IMG/VR virus record: IMGVR_UViG_3300025125_000005
Coordinates: 1-30,891 of that record
Source: a virus
DNA length: 30,891 nucleotides
Direction: 5' to 3' (one strand)
Shown here in pieces: positions 9,862-16,616 of this stretch. Numbering within the stretch: the first letter of the stretch is position 1; every line of letters starts with the position of its first letter. The notes under the pieces were generated by a model, which ran no database searches, had not been told where the DNA came from, and saw only the letters and a program-made list of their open reading frames with translations. The translations under genes and the position numbers were made by a program.

Positions 9862-10551
9862 TTGCTAGTCTTAGAAAAATTAATACAGCCGTGGTTCCGA
9901 AAGAAGAATACTCTGGGGGTGAAGAGATTCTATGATAGTGACACGGTGCCGATCACCCGTGATCTGGAGGGGAGCTTCAAAGATATACGGAAAGAGTATG
10001 ACCGTATCATCCAGAGGTATGATGACTTCGCTCCGTTCCAAACCATTAGCCCTCACCAGACTTACATAAGTAACGATGACAAGTGGAGATTGTTCTTCCT
10101 CAAGGGCGCTCGCATCTGGTTCAGGAAAAACTGTAAGCTCATGCCTGTCACCACCGCTATTCTGAAGCGGCATCCTTATGTGATCTCTGCCTACATTTCT
10201 GTATTGGGTCCAAGGAAAAAGCTTAACCCCCATTCAGGGCCTTACTCTGGAGTTCTAAGGTTACATCTTGCCTTGGATATTCCTCACCCACACCGCTGCT
10301 ATCTACAGGTTAGAGGGGAGCGGGCCTATTGGAGAGAAGGCCACTGCCTTTTATTTGACGATACCTATGAACATTTAGCAGTAAATAATACTGATGAGCT
10401 AAGGGCCGTCCTGTTCATGGATGTCCTCAAGCCACTACCGAGGCCATTGAACTGGCTGAACTATTCCATTGTATGGATCTCAAGAGTGTTTCCGTATGTC
10501 TTTATCCCGTGGCTCAGACACAAAAGATGGGAGAAGAGATTCTTCATTTGA
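9862..10551 (+). CDS. Aspartyl/asparaginyl beta-hydroxylase family (AspH/LpxO-like) dioxygenase
   Basis: A 229-residue Fe(II)/2-oxoglutarate dioxygenase of the AspH fold. Key residues are visible: H124 in NPHSGPYSG and H171 in FDDTYEHLA as iron ligands, and R181 in ELRAVLFMD as the expected 2-oxoglutarate contact. AspH enzymes use an H-x-G motif without the usual acidic ligand, and this protein has HSG. The bacterial branch includes LpxO, which 2-hydroxylates lipid A acyl chains at the inner membrane. The hydrophobic, basic C-terminus (SIVWISRVFPYVFIPW then RHKRWEKR) would suit a membrane-associated enzyme. It follows the spanins by two bases with a TTG start and no strong ribosome site; a GTG near 9919 is an alternative. 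The substrate (lipid A, a lipid or a protein) cannot be read from the sequence. Confidence 0.85.
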   Translation: MLVLEKLIQPWFRKKNTLGVKRFYDSDTVPITRDLEGSFKDIRKEYDRIIQRYDDFAPFQTISPHQTYISNDDKWRLFFLKGARIWFRKNCKLMPVTTAILKRHPYVISAYISVLGPRKKLNPHSGPYSGVLRLHLALDIPHPHRCYLQVRGERAYWREGHCLLFDDTYEHLAVNNTDELRAVLFMDVLKPLPRPLNWLNYSIVWISRVFPYVFIPWLRHKRWEKRFFI

Positions 10552-10702
10552 CCCAACCGGGTGGCACGACTGCCCGTGGTGTGGCGCTTCAACAAGGGTG
10601 ACTTATGTATTTGTCCACGGCCACTATACCTGTACGGCATGTCGCCGACCTCTCCATGACTGCTGCGACGGACTCACGCAGCAATCGACAACTTTTCAGT
10701 AG
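10496..10702 (+). CDS. Small zinc-ribbon-like protein
   Basis: A 68-residue protein whose second half has two Cys pairs and extra Cys/His residues (HDCPWCGAS, then YTCTACRRPLHDCC), typical of a structural zinc ribbon. It begins inside the 3' end of the hydroxylase gene, with an AAGAG before the ATG at 10496; a TTG at 10469 in the same frame is possible. The stop lies inside the 3' end of the convergent integrase gene. Function unknown. The regular metal-binding pattern argues that it is real. Confidence 0.6.
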   Translation: MSLSRGSDTKDGRRDSSFDPTGWHDCPWCGASTRVTYVFVHGHYTCTACRRPLHDCCDGLTQQSTTFQ

Positions 10703-11528
10703 CGTTCTGTAAGTAGTCGGGGCTGAACTTCGCATATACTTTTTCTGTTATCCTGCTGTCTCGATGTCCCAGAAGTTTTGCTACCTCTATTATTGGGACT
10801 CCCTTTCGCACTAGCTGCGTAGCCACTGTGTGTCGAATAGTATGCGGGGTAACTCCTTCGAGACCCGCTTCCTTTATAATCTTTCCCCATGTCTTTCGGA
10901 AATCCCGAACCCTTCTCCCATTGTTGTTAACAACATATAGGCTATTGGACTGAAGGCTGTGCAATAGCTGCTCCATCTCCGTGCTTATGGGGATAACAGC
11001 CCTTCCCTTTCTTCTGCCGGAAAGTGGATCATCCTGATTGAAGTCTATATATCCTTCACTCCATCTGACCTGTTCCCACAGCAACGACAAGATTGCTTCT
11101 TTCCTCTGTCCTGTTAACAGAGCAATGGCAATAAATGCGTACACATGAGGGTACTTTTTCGCTGCCCTGAGAAGCCTTGTGCATTCCTCTTCTGTCAACC
11201 ATCGTTGTCTAGGCGGGGGAGATGGTAGGCGTGGAATAAATATTAGGCGGTCAATATATCCTTGAGCATTGGCCCACCGCAGGGCAGAGTTTAGAACTCC
11301 TATCTCCCGGTTGATTGTACCGGGACTAACATTTCTTTTTCTTATGTAAGAGCTAACGATAGCACCAGTTAATTTATTTATGGGGACAGATCCGAGATGT
11401 GGCTCCATCTGTTTCCATGCTGATACCGGACGCTTGTAATCTATTGCCAAAAAATTTATGTGTTCATCAAGATATTTATTTACCACATCGGCAACAGTTG
11501 TTATCTTAGCATTAATGGTTACGGCCAT
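10674..11528 (-). CDS. int: Tyrosine recombinase / phage integrase
   Basis: A 284-residue site-specific recombinase that would insert and excise the phage at an att site. The catalytic set is complete: R142 in LLTGQRKEAIL, H229-x-x-R232 in TPHTIRHTVATQ, H255 in KLLGHRD and nucleophile Y265 in TEKVYAKF. The N-terminal 100 residues form the SAM-like core-binding domain. The start is supported by GAGGT seven bases upstream. It is the last gene of the minus-strand module, and its 3' end overlaps the zinc ribbon gene. I found no tRNA or obvious att core next to it, so the attachment site is not identified. Confidence 0.95.
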   Translation of the reverse strand: MAVTINAKITTVADVVNKYLDEHINFLAIDYKRPVSAWKQMEPHLGSVPINKLTGAIVSSYIRKRNVSPGTINREIGVLNSALRWANAQGYIDRLIFIPRLPSPPPRQRWLTEEECTRLLRAAKKYPHVYAFIAIALLTGQRKEAILSLLWEQVRWSEGYIDFNQDDPLSGRRKGRAVIPISTEMEQLLHSLQSNSLYVVNNNGRRVRDFRKTWGKIIKEAGLEGVTPHTIRHTVATQLVRKGVPIIEVAKLLGHRDSRITEKVYAKFSPDYLQNATEKLSIAA

Positions 11529-11555
11529 TAGTTACCTCACGATTCAGGGGGAAGA

Positions 11556-11879
11556 CTAGTCATCTTCCCCCTTTTCCATATCCAATCTTTTCAATACTCT
11601 GTCTGCCAGCCTGTCTCCCAGTGTCTGACCTGATGGAAATCTTGGCTGTGTCGCTTCTTCTCTTAGAAAATAAAGAGCATCTCTAACGCCAGCCTTGTAT
11701 CCCTTCGCTGAATTTTGTGACACATAGGCATGAATAGCCTTACGAACCAATGAGGCTGGGGTTAGTCCGTCCTTCTCCGCACGTTCCCTTACAGTATCAA
11801 TCAATGTGATAGGGAACACGATGTTCCACGGCTTACTCGGTTCCTCTATTCTGCGTGGCCGACCTATCTTCCCCGCCAT
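11556..11879 (-). CDS. Ribbon-helix-helix-like DNA-binding protein
   Basis: A 107-residue protein starting MAGKIGRPRR. The central part (NIVFPITLIDTVRERAEKD, then TPASLVRKAIHAYV) fits a CopG/Arc-type ribbon-helix-helix: a short strand then two helices. The GRPRR N-terminus may add a minor-groove contact. The ATG is preceded by an excellent GGAGGT, which decides the start over longer in-frame options. The first bases lie inside the 3' end of the upstream gene. It sits just upstream of integrase, so a role in regulating integration or excision is possible but not shown. Confidence 0.65.
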   Translation of the reverse strand: MAGKIGRPRRIEEPSKPWNIVFPITLIDTVRERAEKDGLTPASLVRKAIHAYVSQNSAKGYKAGVRDALYFLREEATQPRFPSGQTLGDRLADRVLKRLDMEKGEDD

Positions 11880-12183
11880 CTTCGACCTCCATAATTTGTT
11901 CGTATATATCTTCAGCAACAGCCGCATACCCTGCGATATCGCAATGTGAATCATGTGATGGTTGCTGTTGGCAGCGAGCAAATTTAACCAGTGCCATCAT
12001 CATCGCCACATCATAAGGTGTTATTACATTGTGATGTGACCATGATCTATTCTTCAACCAGTTATTCCAGAAGTCTGCAATGCGGGAATGATTGATTGCT
12101 GTTTCTCCGTAGGCGCTGGCTCTGGGGCCAGTCACCATGTCATGTACTTCCTGTAACAGGTCAGCTTTGCGGTCTTTATCCAA
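11833..12183 (-). CDS. DUF6378-like conserved phage protein
   Basis: A 116-residue protein with the pattern VTGPRASAYGETAINHSRIADFW, written here as VTGPRASAYGE and NHSRIADFW, then TPYDVAMMMALVKFAR and DIAGYAAVAEDI. This is typical of a family common in phage replication/recombination regions and annotated as DUF6378. The helical, acidic and His-bearing pattern is reminiscent of all-alpha NTP pyrophosphohydrolases, but that is only a guess. I chose the TTG at 12183, with GGAG seven bases upstream, overlapping the previous stop by eight bases; longer in-frame starts would run far into the upstream gene. Function unknown. Confidence 0.7.
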   Translation of the reverse strand: MDKDRKADLLQEVHDMVTGPRASAYGETAINHSRIADFWNNWLKNRSWSHHNVITPYDVAMMMALVKFARCQQQPSHDSHCDIAGYAAVAEDIYEQIMEVEDGGEDRSATQNRGTE

Positions 12184-12628
12184 GGTCAGTCTCCATAAGT
12201 ATTGACCGTTCAATAAATAGATTACGCATGATACGCCACTTGCGCTGGGCTTCTCGGTTAGTCTTGATCTCTGCTCTACTCTCCACACCAAGTAATGTCC
12301 TTAATGATTTGGCTGCTTCATCTTCTGATAGATCATCACAGTAGCCATTATTCATCAGCCATTTTTGGAAGTCCGTGTCACGGCACAGTGCGCCAGCAGA
12401 AATAACATCACGCCTTGCTTCTCTTTGTTCTTCGGATTCAATAGGTTGGTTATCATCACCCAGCCTAGCCATACCTACCATGTATCTTGAGCCGACAGGA
12501 TCACTAAGCAATGGGTTCGGGACATCATTTGGATGGATGACCAAGCTAATGCTGATGCCGTCTTTGGTCTGGCGTAGTGCAGACTTCACTGCCTCAAAGG
12601 CATAAGAGATTTCTTTTATATCAGTCAT
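12176..12628 (-). CDS. Conserved phage protein, function unknown
   Basis: A 150-residue protein with an N-terminal beta-rich half (SISLVIHPNDVP, then DPVGSRYMVGMARLGDD) and a charged helical C-terminus (EAQRKWRIMRNLF). The first half resembles a widespread family in phage recombination clusters without an assigned role. Its ATG has a GAGGTAAC site eight bases upstream. It starts inside the end of the HNH gene and its stop overlaps the next gene, so it is translated within a coupled string. I do not recognise an enzymatic motif. Confidence 0.65.
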   Translation of the reverse strand: MTDIKEISYAFEAVKSALRQTKDGISISLVIHPNDVPNPLLSDPVGSRYMVGMARLGDDNQPIESEEQREARRDVISAGALCRDTDFQKWLMNNGYCDDLSEDEAAKSLRTLLGVESRAEIKTNREAQRKWRIMRNLFIERSILMETDLG

Positions 12629-12890
12629 CTTTAGTTACCTCTTTTACAAACTTGATTGGATCTACTCCCTGCAAGGCCCACCATTGTTCTTCGTTTCCGT
12701 GTAAGTGAAGTTTCCTATGATGCTGTGTACACAATGGCACAGTGTTAAGGTCAGAAACTTTAAGGGAGAGAGCAGGGTGATCGGTAAACATAAGATGATG
12801 AGCAACAGTTTCGGGGGAAGCACATACCAGACATGGCTTCCCCCTCACCTTGTTAAGATGAGACCGTGATCTAAAACGGGATGTCGTCAT
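12621..12890 (-). CDS. Small HNH-type endonuclease (DUF968-like)
   Basis: An 89-residue protein with a zinc-HNH arrangement: C20-x2-C23 in KPCLVCAS, paired His31/His32 in VAHHLMF, then VPLCTQHHRKLHLHG with C54 and H57/H58. This pattern (CxxC, AHH, then PLCxxHHxxLH) is typical of small phage HNH proteins of the DUF968/Ref type, which nick or cut DNA during recombination. Its start overlaps the end of the SSB-like gene by 20 bases, and its stop overlaps the next gene. Confidence 0.85.
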   Translation of the reverse strand: MTTSRFRSRSHLNKVRGKPCLVCASPETVAHHLMFTDHPALSLKVSDLNTVPLCTQHHRKLHLHGNEEQWWALQGVDPIKFVKEVTKDD

Positions 12891-13236
12891 CTAGTGGCTC
12901 ATCCTTCGGCGCTTCTTTTTTCTTCTCTGGCTTCCACTTCTCTTCCAGCCACACAGCAAGATAGTCTCCAGCTTTTGCACCTTCATATTTCTTACCACAA
13001 ATAGAGACCTTAACGATTGGTTCTCCTTTCGTAGCCGAGCGCTGACTGATCTCAGTGTCACCACTTTTGAAGATACCGACGAGTGCTTGGAGTTGGCCTT
13101 TCGTCATCTCCATGTCACCAGTTAAGTCCGGCGCATACTGATGACGGTTGTCCGTATCTTGTGTTTTGATCTCCAGAGAAGCAACAGCCCTCTGATTGCG
13201 GAACAGATTACCTGCTCCAAATTTTTGGCTAGGCAT
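12871..13236 (-). CDS. Single-stranded DNA-binding (SSB-like) protein
   Basis: A 121-residue protein with a beta-rich core (ALVGIFKSG, IVKVSICGKKY, AGDYLAVWLEE), a Lys/Pro-rich linker and an acidic tail ending DDDIPF. That tail matches the C-terminal peptide by which SSB proteins recruit replication and repair partners. It lies directly between the ERF annealing protein and the HNH nuclease, which fits a role in coating ssDNA for recombination. The core is too diverged for me to confirm an OB fold by eye; the tail and context carry the call. Confidence 0.65.
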   Translation of the reverse strand: MPSQKFGAGNLFRNQRAVASLEIKTQDTDNRHQYAPDLTGDMEMTKGQLQALVGIFKSGDTEISQRSATKGEPIVKVSICGKKYEGAKAGDYLAVWLEEKWKPEKKKEAPKDEPLDDDIPF

Positions 13237-13245
13237 TAGCTTCTC

Positions 13246-14139
13246 CTATTTTGAATCGTAGATTTCACCAGCGTTGGCAGCAGTCTTTGCTGCCTTGAAC
13301 ATTGCCATGACTCTGCCGAAAGTCTCTGGGCTTTTTTCGTTCATCGTTCCCTCAATCATTGAGCGATTAATCTTGAAGAATAACTGAACACCCTTGACAC
13401 ACTCTTGGGAATTTTTGAACTTCTTCTCATCACCTTGCATGTCATCAAGTCTCGGCATGAAGGTATGAACTATGTCTTCCACACTATCCCAACCGCCAGC
13501 AAGGCCATTGGGTTCTTTGAGGATGACGCCATTGTCAGTATCTTCCCATAGCTTCTTGTTCTCTGAGTCATCACGAAATTCTTTACGGAACTCAGACAGG
13601 TTCTTAACCTTTGCTCCATCTACGTCCTTGGATTTCTTTTGTTTCTTCTCCAAGTCCTTGACTTGCTGAAGGTTTAAGCCCTCGTCATTGTTGTTGGAAC
13701 CATCAGCATCAGGGATAGACAAGTCTTCTGCTTCTGACTCATGGAAGTATTCAGAATCTTTCTCACCTGTCACAACCTTAAACACTGTACGCATAAAAAG
13801 TTTTTCCGCGTAACTTCTGGCAGACCCTGCCGTTTGCGGTCCTTGCGCTGGATGATGGATGGTAACAGTATCAAAGTTCTCAACACCACTGCCACTTTTG
13901 TGTAACAGATCGAAAGAGAATTTGAAGAAGATTGTCTTGCCTTCTGCGGTGACCTCTTGTTCCCTGCACCGCCAGAAGAGTCCATGTTTAAGAGCTATCT
14001 TCGGGATCGCATTGTAGTACGCATCAATCGGAACGTACTTAAATTTAGCAAACTTATTTTCCACATCCTTCACCAAAGGGTTCTTGGATATGTCGAGGGC
14101 TGTCGCAAACAACGCCTCTGCAATTTCTTTGGCAATCAT
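13246..14139 (-). CDS. erf: ERF-family single-strand annealing protein
   Basis: A 297-residue phage recombinase that anneals complementary ssDNA. The signature region is clear: KFKYVPIDAYYNAIPK near the N-terminus, then QTAGSARSYAEKLFMRTVF followed by KVVTGEKDSEY, typical of the ERF superfamily. The rest is a charged linker and a C-terminal helical region. The ATG at 14139 has a GGAG site and is preferred over an in-frame upstream ATG at 14178 that would overlap the terminator. It is followed by SSB-like and HNH genes, giving a Red-like recombination set. Confidence 0.85.
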   Translation of the reverse strand: MIAKEIAEALFATALDISKNPLVKDVENKFAKFKYVPIDAYYNAIPKIALKHGLFWRCREQEVTAEGKTIFFKFSFDLLHKSGSGVENFDTVTIHHPAQGPQTAGSARSYAEKLFMRTVFKVVTGEKDSEYFHESEAEDLSIPDADGSNNNDEGLNLQQVKDLEKKQKKSKDVDGAKVKNLSEFRKEFRDDSENKKLWEDTDNGVILKEPNGLAGGWDSVEDIVHTFMPRLDDMQGDEKKFKNSQECVKGVQLFFKINRSMIEGTMNEKSPETFGRVMAMFKAAKTAANAGEIYDSK

Positions 14140-14155
14140 GTATTGCTCCGTCAAT

Positions 14156-14190
14156 ATTAAAAAGAAACCCAGCGGCATTACACCACTGGG
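14156..14190 (-). terminator. Rho-independent terminator after the ParB-like gene
   Basis: On the minus strand an 8-bp stem (CCCAGTGG with CCGCTGGG, one G-T pair) around a 7-base loop is followed by TTTCTTTTT. It lies ten bases after the ParB-like stop and just before the ERF start, so ERF and the genes below it may need read-through or their own promoter. Confidence 0.8.
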
Positions 14191-14199
14191 CTACAGGAT

Positions 14200-15051
14200 T
14201 TAAACCAAATCTTTTTGTATGTTGTTATTCTTAATCGCTTGTTCACCAGTAAGCAGACGTAACTTCCTACCGATATCCCAACGCAAGAACCTTGCACTTG
14301 GATGCTTTTCATTATTCAACTTCGCATCGATAGCACGGATCAGCCAGTTCAACCGCATTAATTTGTGTGGTCTCCGGCTCATACCTTTGGCCTTCATGGC
14401 CATCTCATAGTAACGAAAGAGAGGATCATTGACATCATCCCACTCTGACGTTGCCAGTTGCTCAAACAATCTCATGGCCGTTTTCGCGCCTACCACTTTG
14501 CTCAACCGCCAGAATACCAAGGCCGCTGCCTCTAACGAACCTTCAATCAACTTGATCTTGAGGCCGTATCTCATGGCCGCATTAACCAATTGGAAATTAT
14601 CGTTCAGAAAACGGACGGCCTCTGAGACAGTTGGCTTGTCAGTGGATGACCGCCAATTAGTATTCTCCCAACGCCAGCAAGTGTTAAGGGCAATCGCCAA
14701 TCTAGGCGCTCGCTCATAACCTCGCATGTGTAATGCGTTTCCCAATGAGCGTGGACGATTACGATCTACGTTGTCCAAGTTCTCCACGCCTCGTACCACA
14801 GCGGTGGTGAAAGGGAGTTTAGATTCTACACATGCCCAAAGACGGTGTTGACCATCAAGCACACTGCCTTGTGGGCATATCTTAATAGTCTCTCCATTGT
14901 TAGCCCAGTTTCCTTCCCGCATATCACGCGCAAGACTTGCGACATGGCGGTCAGAAATTGGACGATTATTTTCTACGTTACTCTCAAGATATTTACTCGC
15001 ATCATCGGGAGTAATGGTCTCAATACTAAAAGTTAGATTGTCATATGACAT
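14200..15051 (-). CDS. ParB/Srx-fold protein with DGQHR motif
   Basis: A 283-residue protein. The N-terminal domain has the ParB/sulfiredoxin-type pattern: NRPISDRHVASLARDM, then the hallmark LDGQHRLWAC with DGQHR at residues 66-70. Stand-alone phage proteins of this type are common and may bind DNA, act as nucleases or hydrolyse nucleotides; which applies here cannot be told. The C-terminal 180 residues are helical (EAAALVFWRLSKVV, FRYYEMAMKAK). It follows the nuclease gene by nine bases and ends in a terminator. Confidence 0.8.
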   Translation of the reverse strand: MSYDNLTFSIETITPDDASKYLESNVENNRPISDRHVASLARDMREGNWANNGETIKICPQGSVLDGQHRLWACVESKLPFTTAVVRGVENLDNVDRNRPRSLGNALHMRGYERAPRLAIALNTCWRWENTNWRSSTDKPTVSEAVRFLNDNFQLVNAAMRYGLKIKLIEGSLEAAALVFWRLSKVVGAKTAMRLFEQLATSEWDDVNDPLFRYYEMAMKAKGMSRRPHKLMRLNWLIRAIDAKLNNEKHPSARFLRWDIGRKLRLLTGEQAIKNNNIQKDLV

Positions 15052-15060
15052 CGTTGTTCC

Positions 15061-15930
15061 TCACAATCCCCATTGATCGCAATGTTGTGCAACCCTACAG
15101 TAATCGCCAGCGCATTTCGTATAGGTGGCAGGGCGCTCGACCACCTTACGATCTAAAGATTTGCTAGCAAACTTTTCAGCATCCGCCTGATTATCAAACA
15201 GTTTTAAGGCAGACGCCCGTCCTTCCTTATGTACCGCGAAGACCTTGGGCTTGGCCCATCGTTCTTCATCGGAACATAAAGGCAATGATCCATCCAGATC
15301 CTCTATGGCAGTGGCGTTAATATGTAATTGAACTCTATGAGACACATATCTGTCCTGCTCTTCATCGGTCCACATTTTGACAGGAACTTCTACGATTGGA
15401 GAAGCAGGGTAGCCTTTCGTGGTGGTAGCCCTTCGCGCAGTCCAGTCTCTAATTATAGCACAGACACTTAGATTTTTAACCCTCATGCCCTTGCCATGAC
15501 GCAAAAGAAAGGCATAAACATTCAGTTGTTTCTCCCACTCAGGCTTACCATAGATGATGCTATAAGCGGCGGTCACCTTGTAGTCTATAACATTGACCTC
15601 ATCATCTTCTATAAATTGAAAGTCAATCTGACCACTGATAGTTGTTCCATCGACCTCACAGCTAACCCGTTCCTCTGGAATATAAGAGTTGCTCAAGCCC
15701 TTCGCACCGTCCTGAAAGATCAGGTGTGCCGCGCTCCCAAGGATGCGATAAAGCATTGTGCTTACGTCCTCATCTGGAGCCTTATGTCGTTGACGCAATT
15801 GACTTATTCGAGGAGCATCTATAAGAGTTGTTACTCTAAGGCCCTCTACCTTCTCTGACTTCTCAAAGGAGGTGAGTGCGCGAACTACAGGAAGTGGGAG
15901 ATCATGTTTGTTGGTGTAGGCCATGACCAT
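15061..15930 (-). CDS. PD-(D/E)XK nuclease, Cas4/RecB-like, possible Fe-S cluster
   Basis: A 289-residue nuclease. The active site is visible as D103 in SGQIDF, D116-x-K118 in NVIDYKVT, and the QxxxY motif Q135-Y139 in EKQLNVYAF. Four Cys residues (C219, C273, C278, C284) are spaced one then three, as in Cas4/AddB-type proteins that hold a 4Fe-4S cluster. In phages such enzymes supply 5'-3' resection for the annealing protein, and ERF lies two genes downstream. The start may be ATG 15930 or ATG 15924; both lie against or inside a putative promoter -10, so a leaderless message is possible. Confidence 0.85.
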   Translation of the reverse strand: MVMAYTNKHDLPLPVVRALTSFEKSEKVEGLRVTTLIDAPRISQLRQRHKAPDEDVSTMLYRILGSAAHLIFQDGAKGLSNSYIPEERVSCEVDGTTISGQIDFQFIEDDEVNVIDYKVTAAYSIIYGKPEWEKQLNVYAFLLRHGKGMRVKNLSVCAIIRDWTARRATTTKGYPASPIVEVPVKMWTDEEQDRYVSHRVQLHINATAIEDLDGSLPLCSDEERWAKPKVFAVHKEGRASALKLFDNQADAEKFASKSLDRKVVERPATYTKCAGDYCRVAQHCDQWGL

Positions 15931-15960
15931 TATATATCCATTAACTGAAACAATTACAAC
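15905..15960. promoter_or_regulatory. Candidate divergent promoter pair
   Basis: This is the only spacer between the leftward recombination module and the rightward replication module. On the plus strand TTGTTG is followed after 17 bases by TATATA. On the minus strand TTGTAA is followed after 17 bases by TATATA, or after 19 by a perfect TATAAT. The two -10 regions overlap at about 15929-15937. The minus -10 covers the first ATG of the nuclease gene. Promoter calls by eye in AT-rich DNA are uncertain. Confidence 0.35.
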
Positions 15961-15985
15961 CCTCTACTTGAAGGGTGGTAAGTGG

Positions 15986-16342
15986 TTGTTTGAAAAGACA
16001 ATACTTGGGGAGCCAGCATCCAAGGCTAACAGCAGGAGGATAATCAATCTAAAAAATACAGGACGTATAATGTCCATAAAGAGTAGCAAGGCATTGGCTT
16101 ATGCGAAGGGCTTCAATGAACAGGCAACATCTATTGACCCGCTAATAGACAAAGATGTCCTGCTCTACTGTAAAATTTTTTATAGCAGCAGGAGACCCGA
16201 CCTTGATGAGAGTTTAATCTGTGATCTCTTACAGGGGGTGGCTTATGTCAATGATCGTCAGGTGAAAATGAAAATTATCTGCCACGGATTAGACAAGAAT
16301 AATCCACGAACAGATATCAAAGTGGGGGAACTTGTTTCCTGA
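15986..16342 (+). CDS. RusA-like Holliday junction resolvase
   Basis: A protein of about 118 residues. The N-terminus reads LGEPASKANSRR, like the GEPxxKxRPR start of RusA. The acidic cluster RRPDLDESLICDLLQG then YVNDRQV gives the conserved aspartates expected to bind the catalytic metal. RusA enzymes cut four-way junctions, resolving recombination or replication intermediates before packaging. The start is uncertain: TTG 15986 has AAGGGTGG eight bases upstream and gives a family-like N-terminus, while ATG 15923 would add 21 residues and overlap the divergent nuclease gene. The 3' end overlaps the next gene. Confidence 0.8.
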   Translation: MFEKTILGEPASKANSRRIINLKNTGRIMSIKSSKALAYAKGFNEQATSIDPLIDKDVLLYCKIFYSSRRPDLDESLICDLLQGVAYVNDRQVKMKIICHGLDKNNPRTDIKVGELVS

Positions 16343-16616
16343 AACACGGATGTGGGTAGCAGTTTTACACCGTTGCCTCCGTGACATGGTGTCTGAAGTC
16401 CCGCGCATTCGGGGTGAAGCCACGGCCTATCTCACCAGACGAACTAAAGATTTAAGGATTGTTTGTGATCACGCTGGTGTTAATATCGAAAAAGTAATCC
16501 AAGCCGCCGAGTATCTACAAGAGTTACCTCCTCAACAGGGGGTAATATATCTCGACAAACTTATGAAAAATTACGAGCAATCATATCAGGAGGGGGAAGA
16601 GAATGGAGATCCATGA
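16332..16616 (+). CDS. Small conserved phage protein upstream of primase
   Basis: A 94-residue protein with WVAVLHRCLRDMV near the start and TKDLRIVCDHAGVN in the middle, a pattern recurring in small phage/prophage proteins next to replication genes. It has no recognised catalytic motif and may be helical and DNA-associated. The TTG at 16332 has a GGGGG run just before it; ATG 16350 is the alternative. It overlaps RusA by 11 bases and the primase-helicase by 14, so the three are co-translated. Confidence 0.6.
   Translation: MFPETRMWVAVLHRCLRDMVSEVPRIRGEATAYLTRRTKDLRIVCDHAGVNIEKVIQAAEYLQELPPQQGVIYLDKLMKNYEQSYQEGEENGDP

Noticed and set aside
10700-10760. Attachment site next to the integrase
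   Set aside because: No tRNA fragment or clear direct repeat is visible beside the gene, and the other att end lies outside the window.
15061-15930. Calling the PD-(D/E)XK protein a CRISPR Cas4
   Set aside because: There are no adjacent cas1 or cas2 genes, and its neighbours are phage recombination genes.
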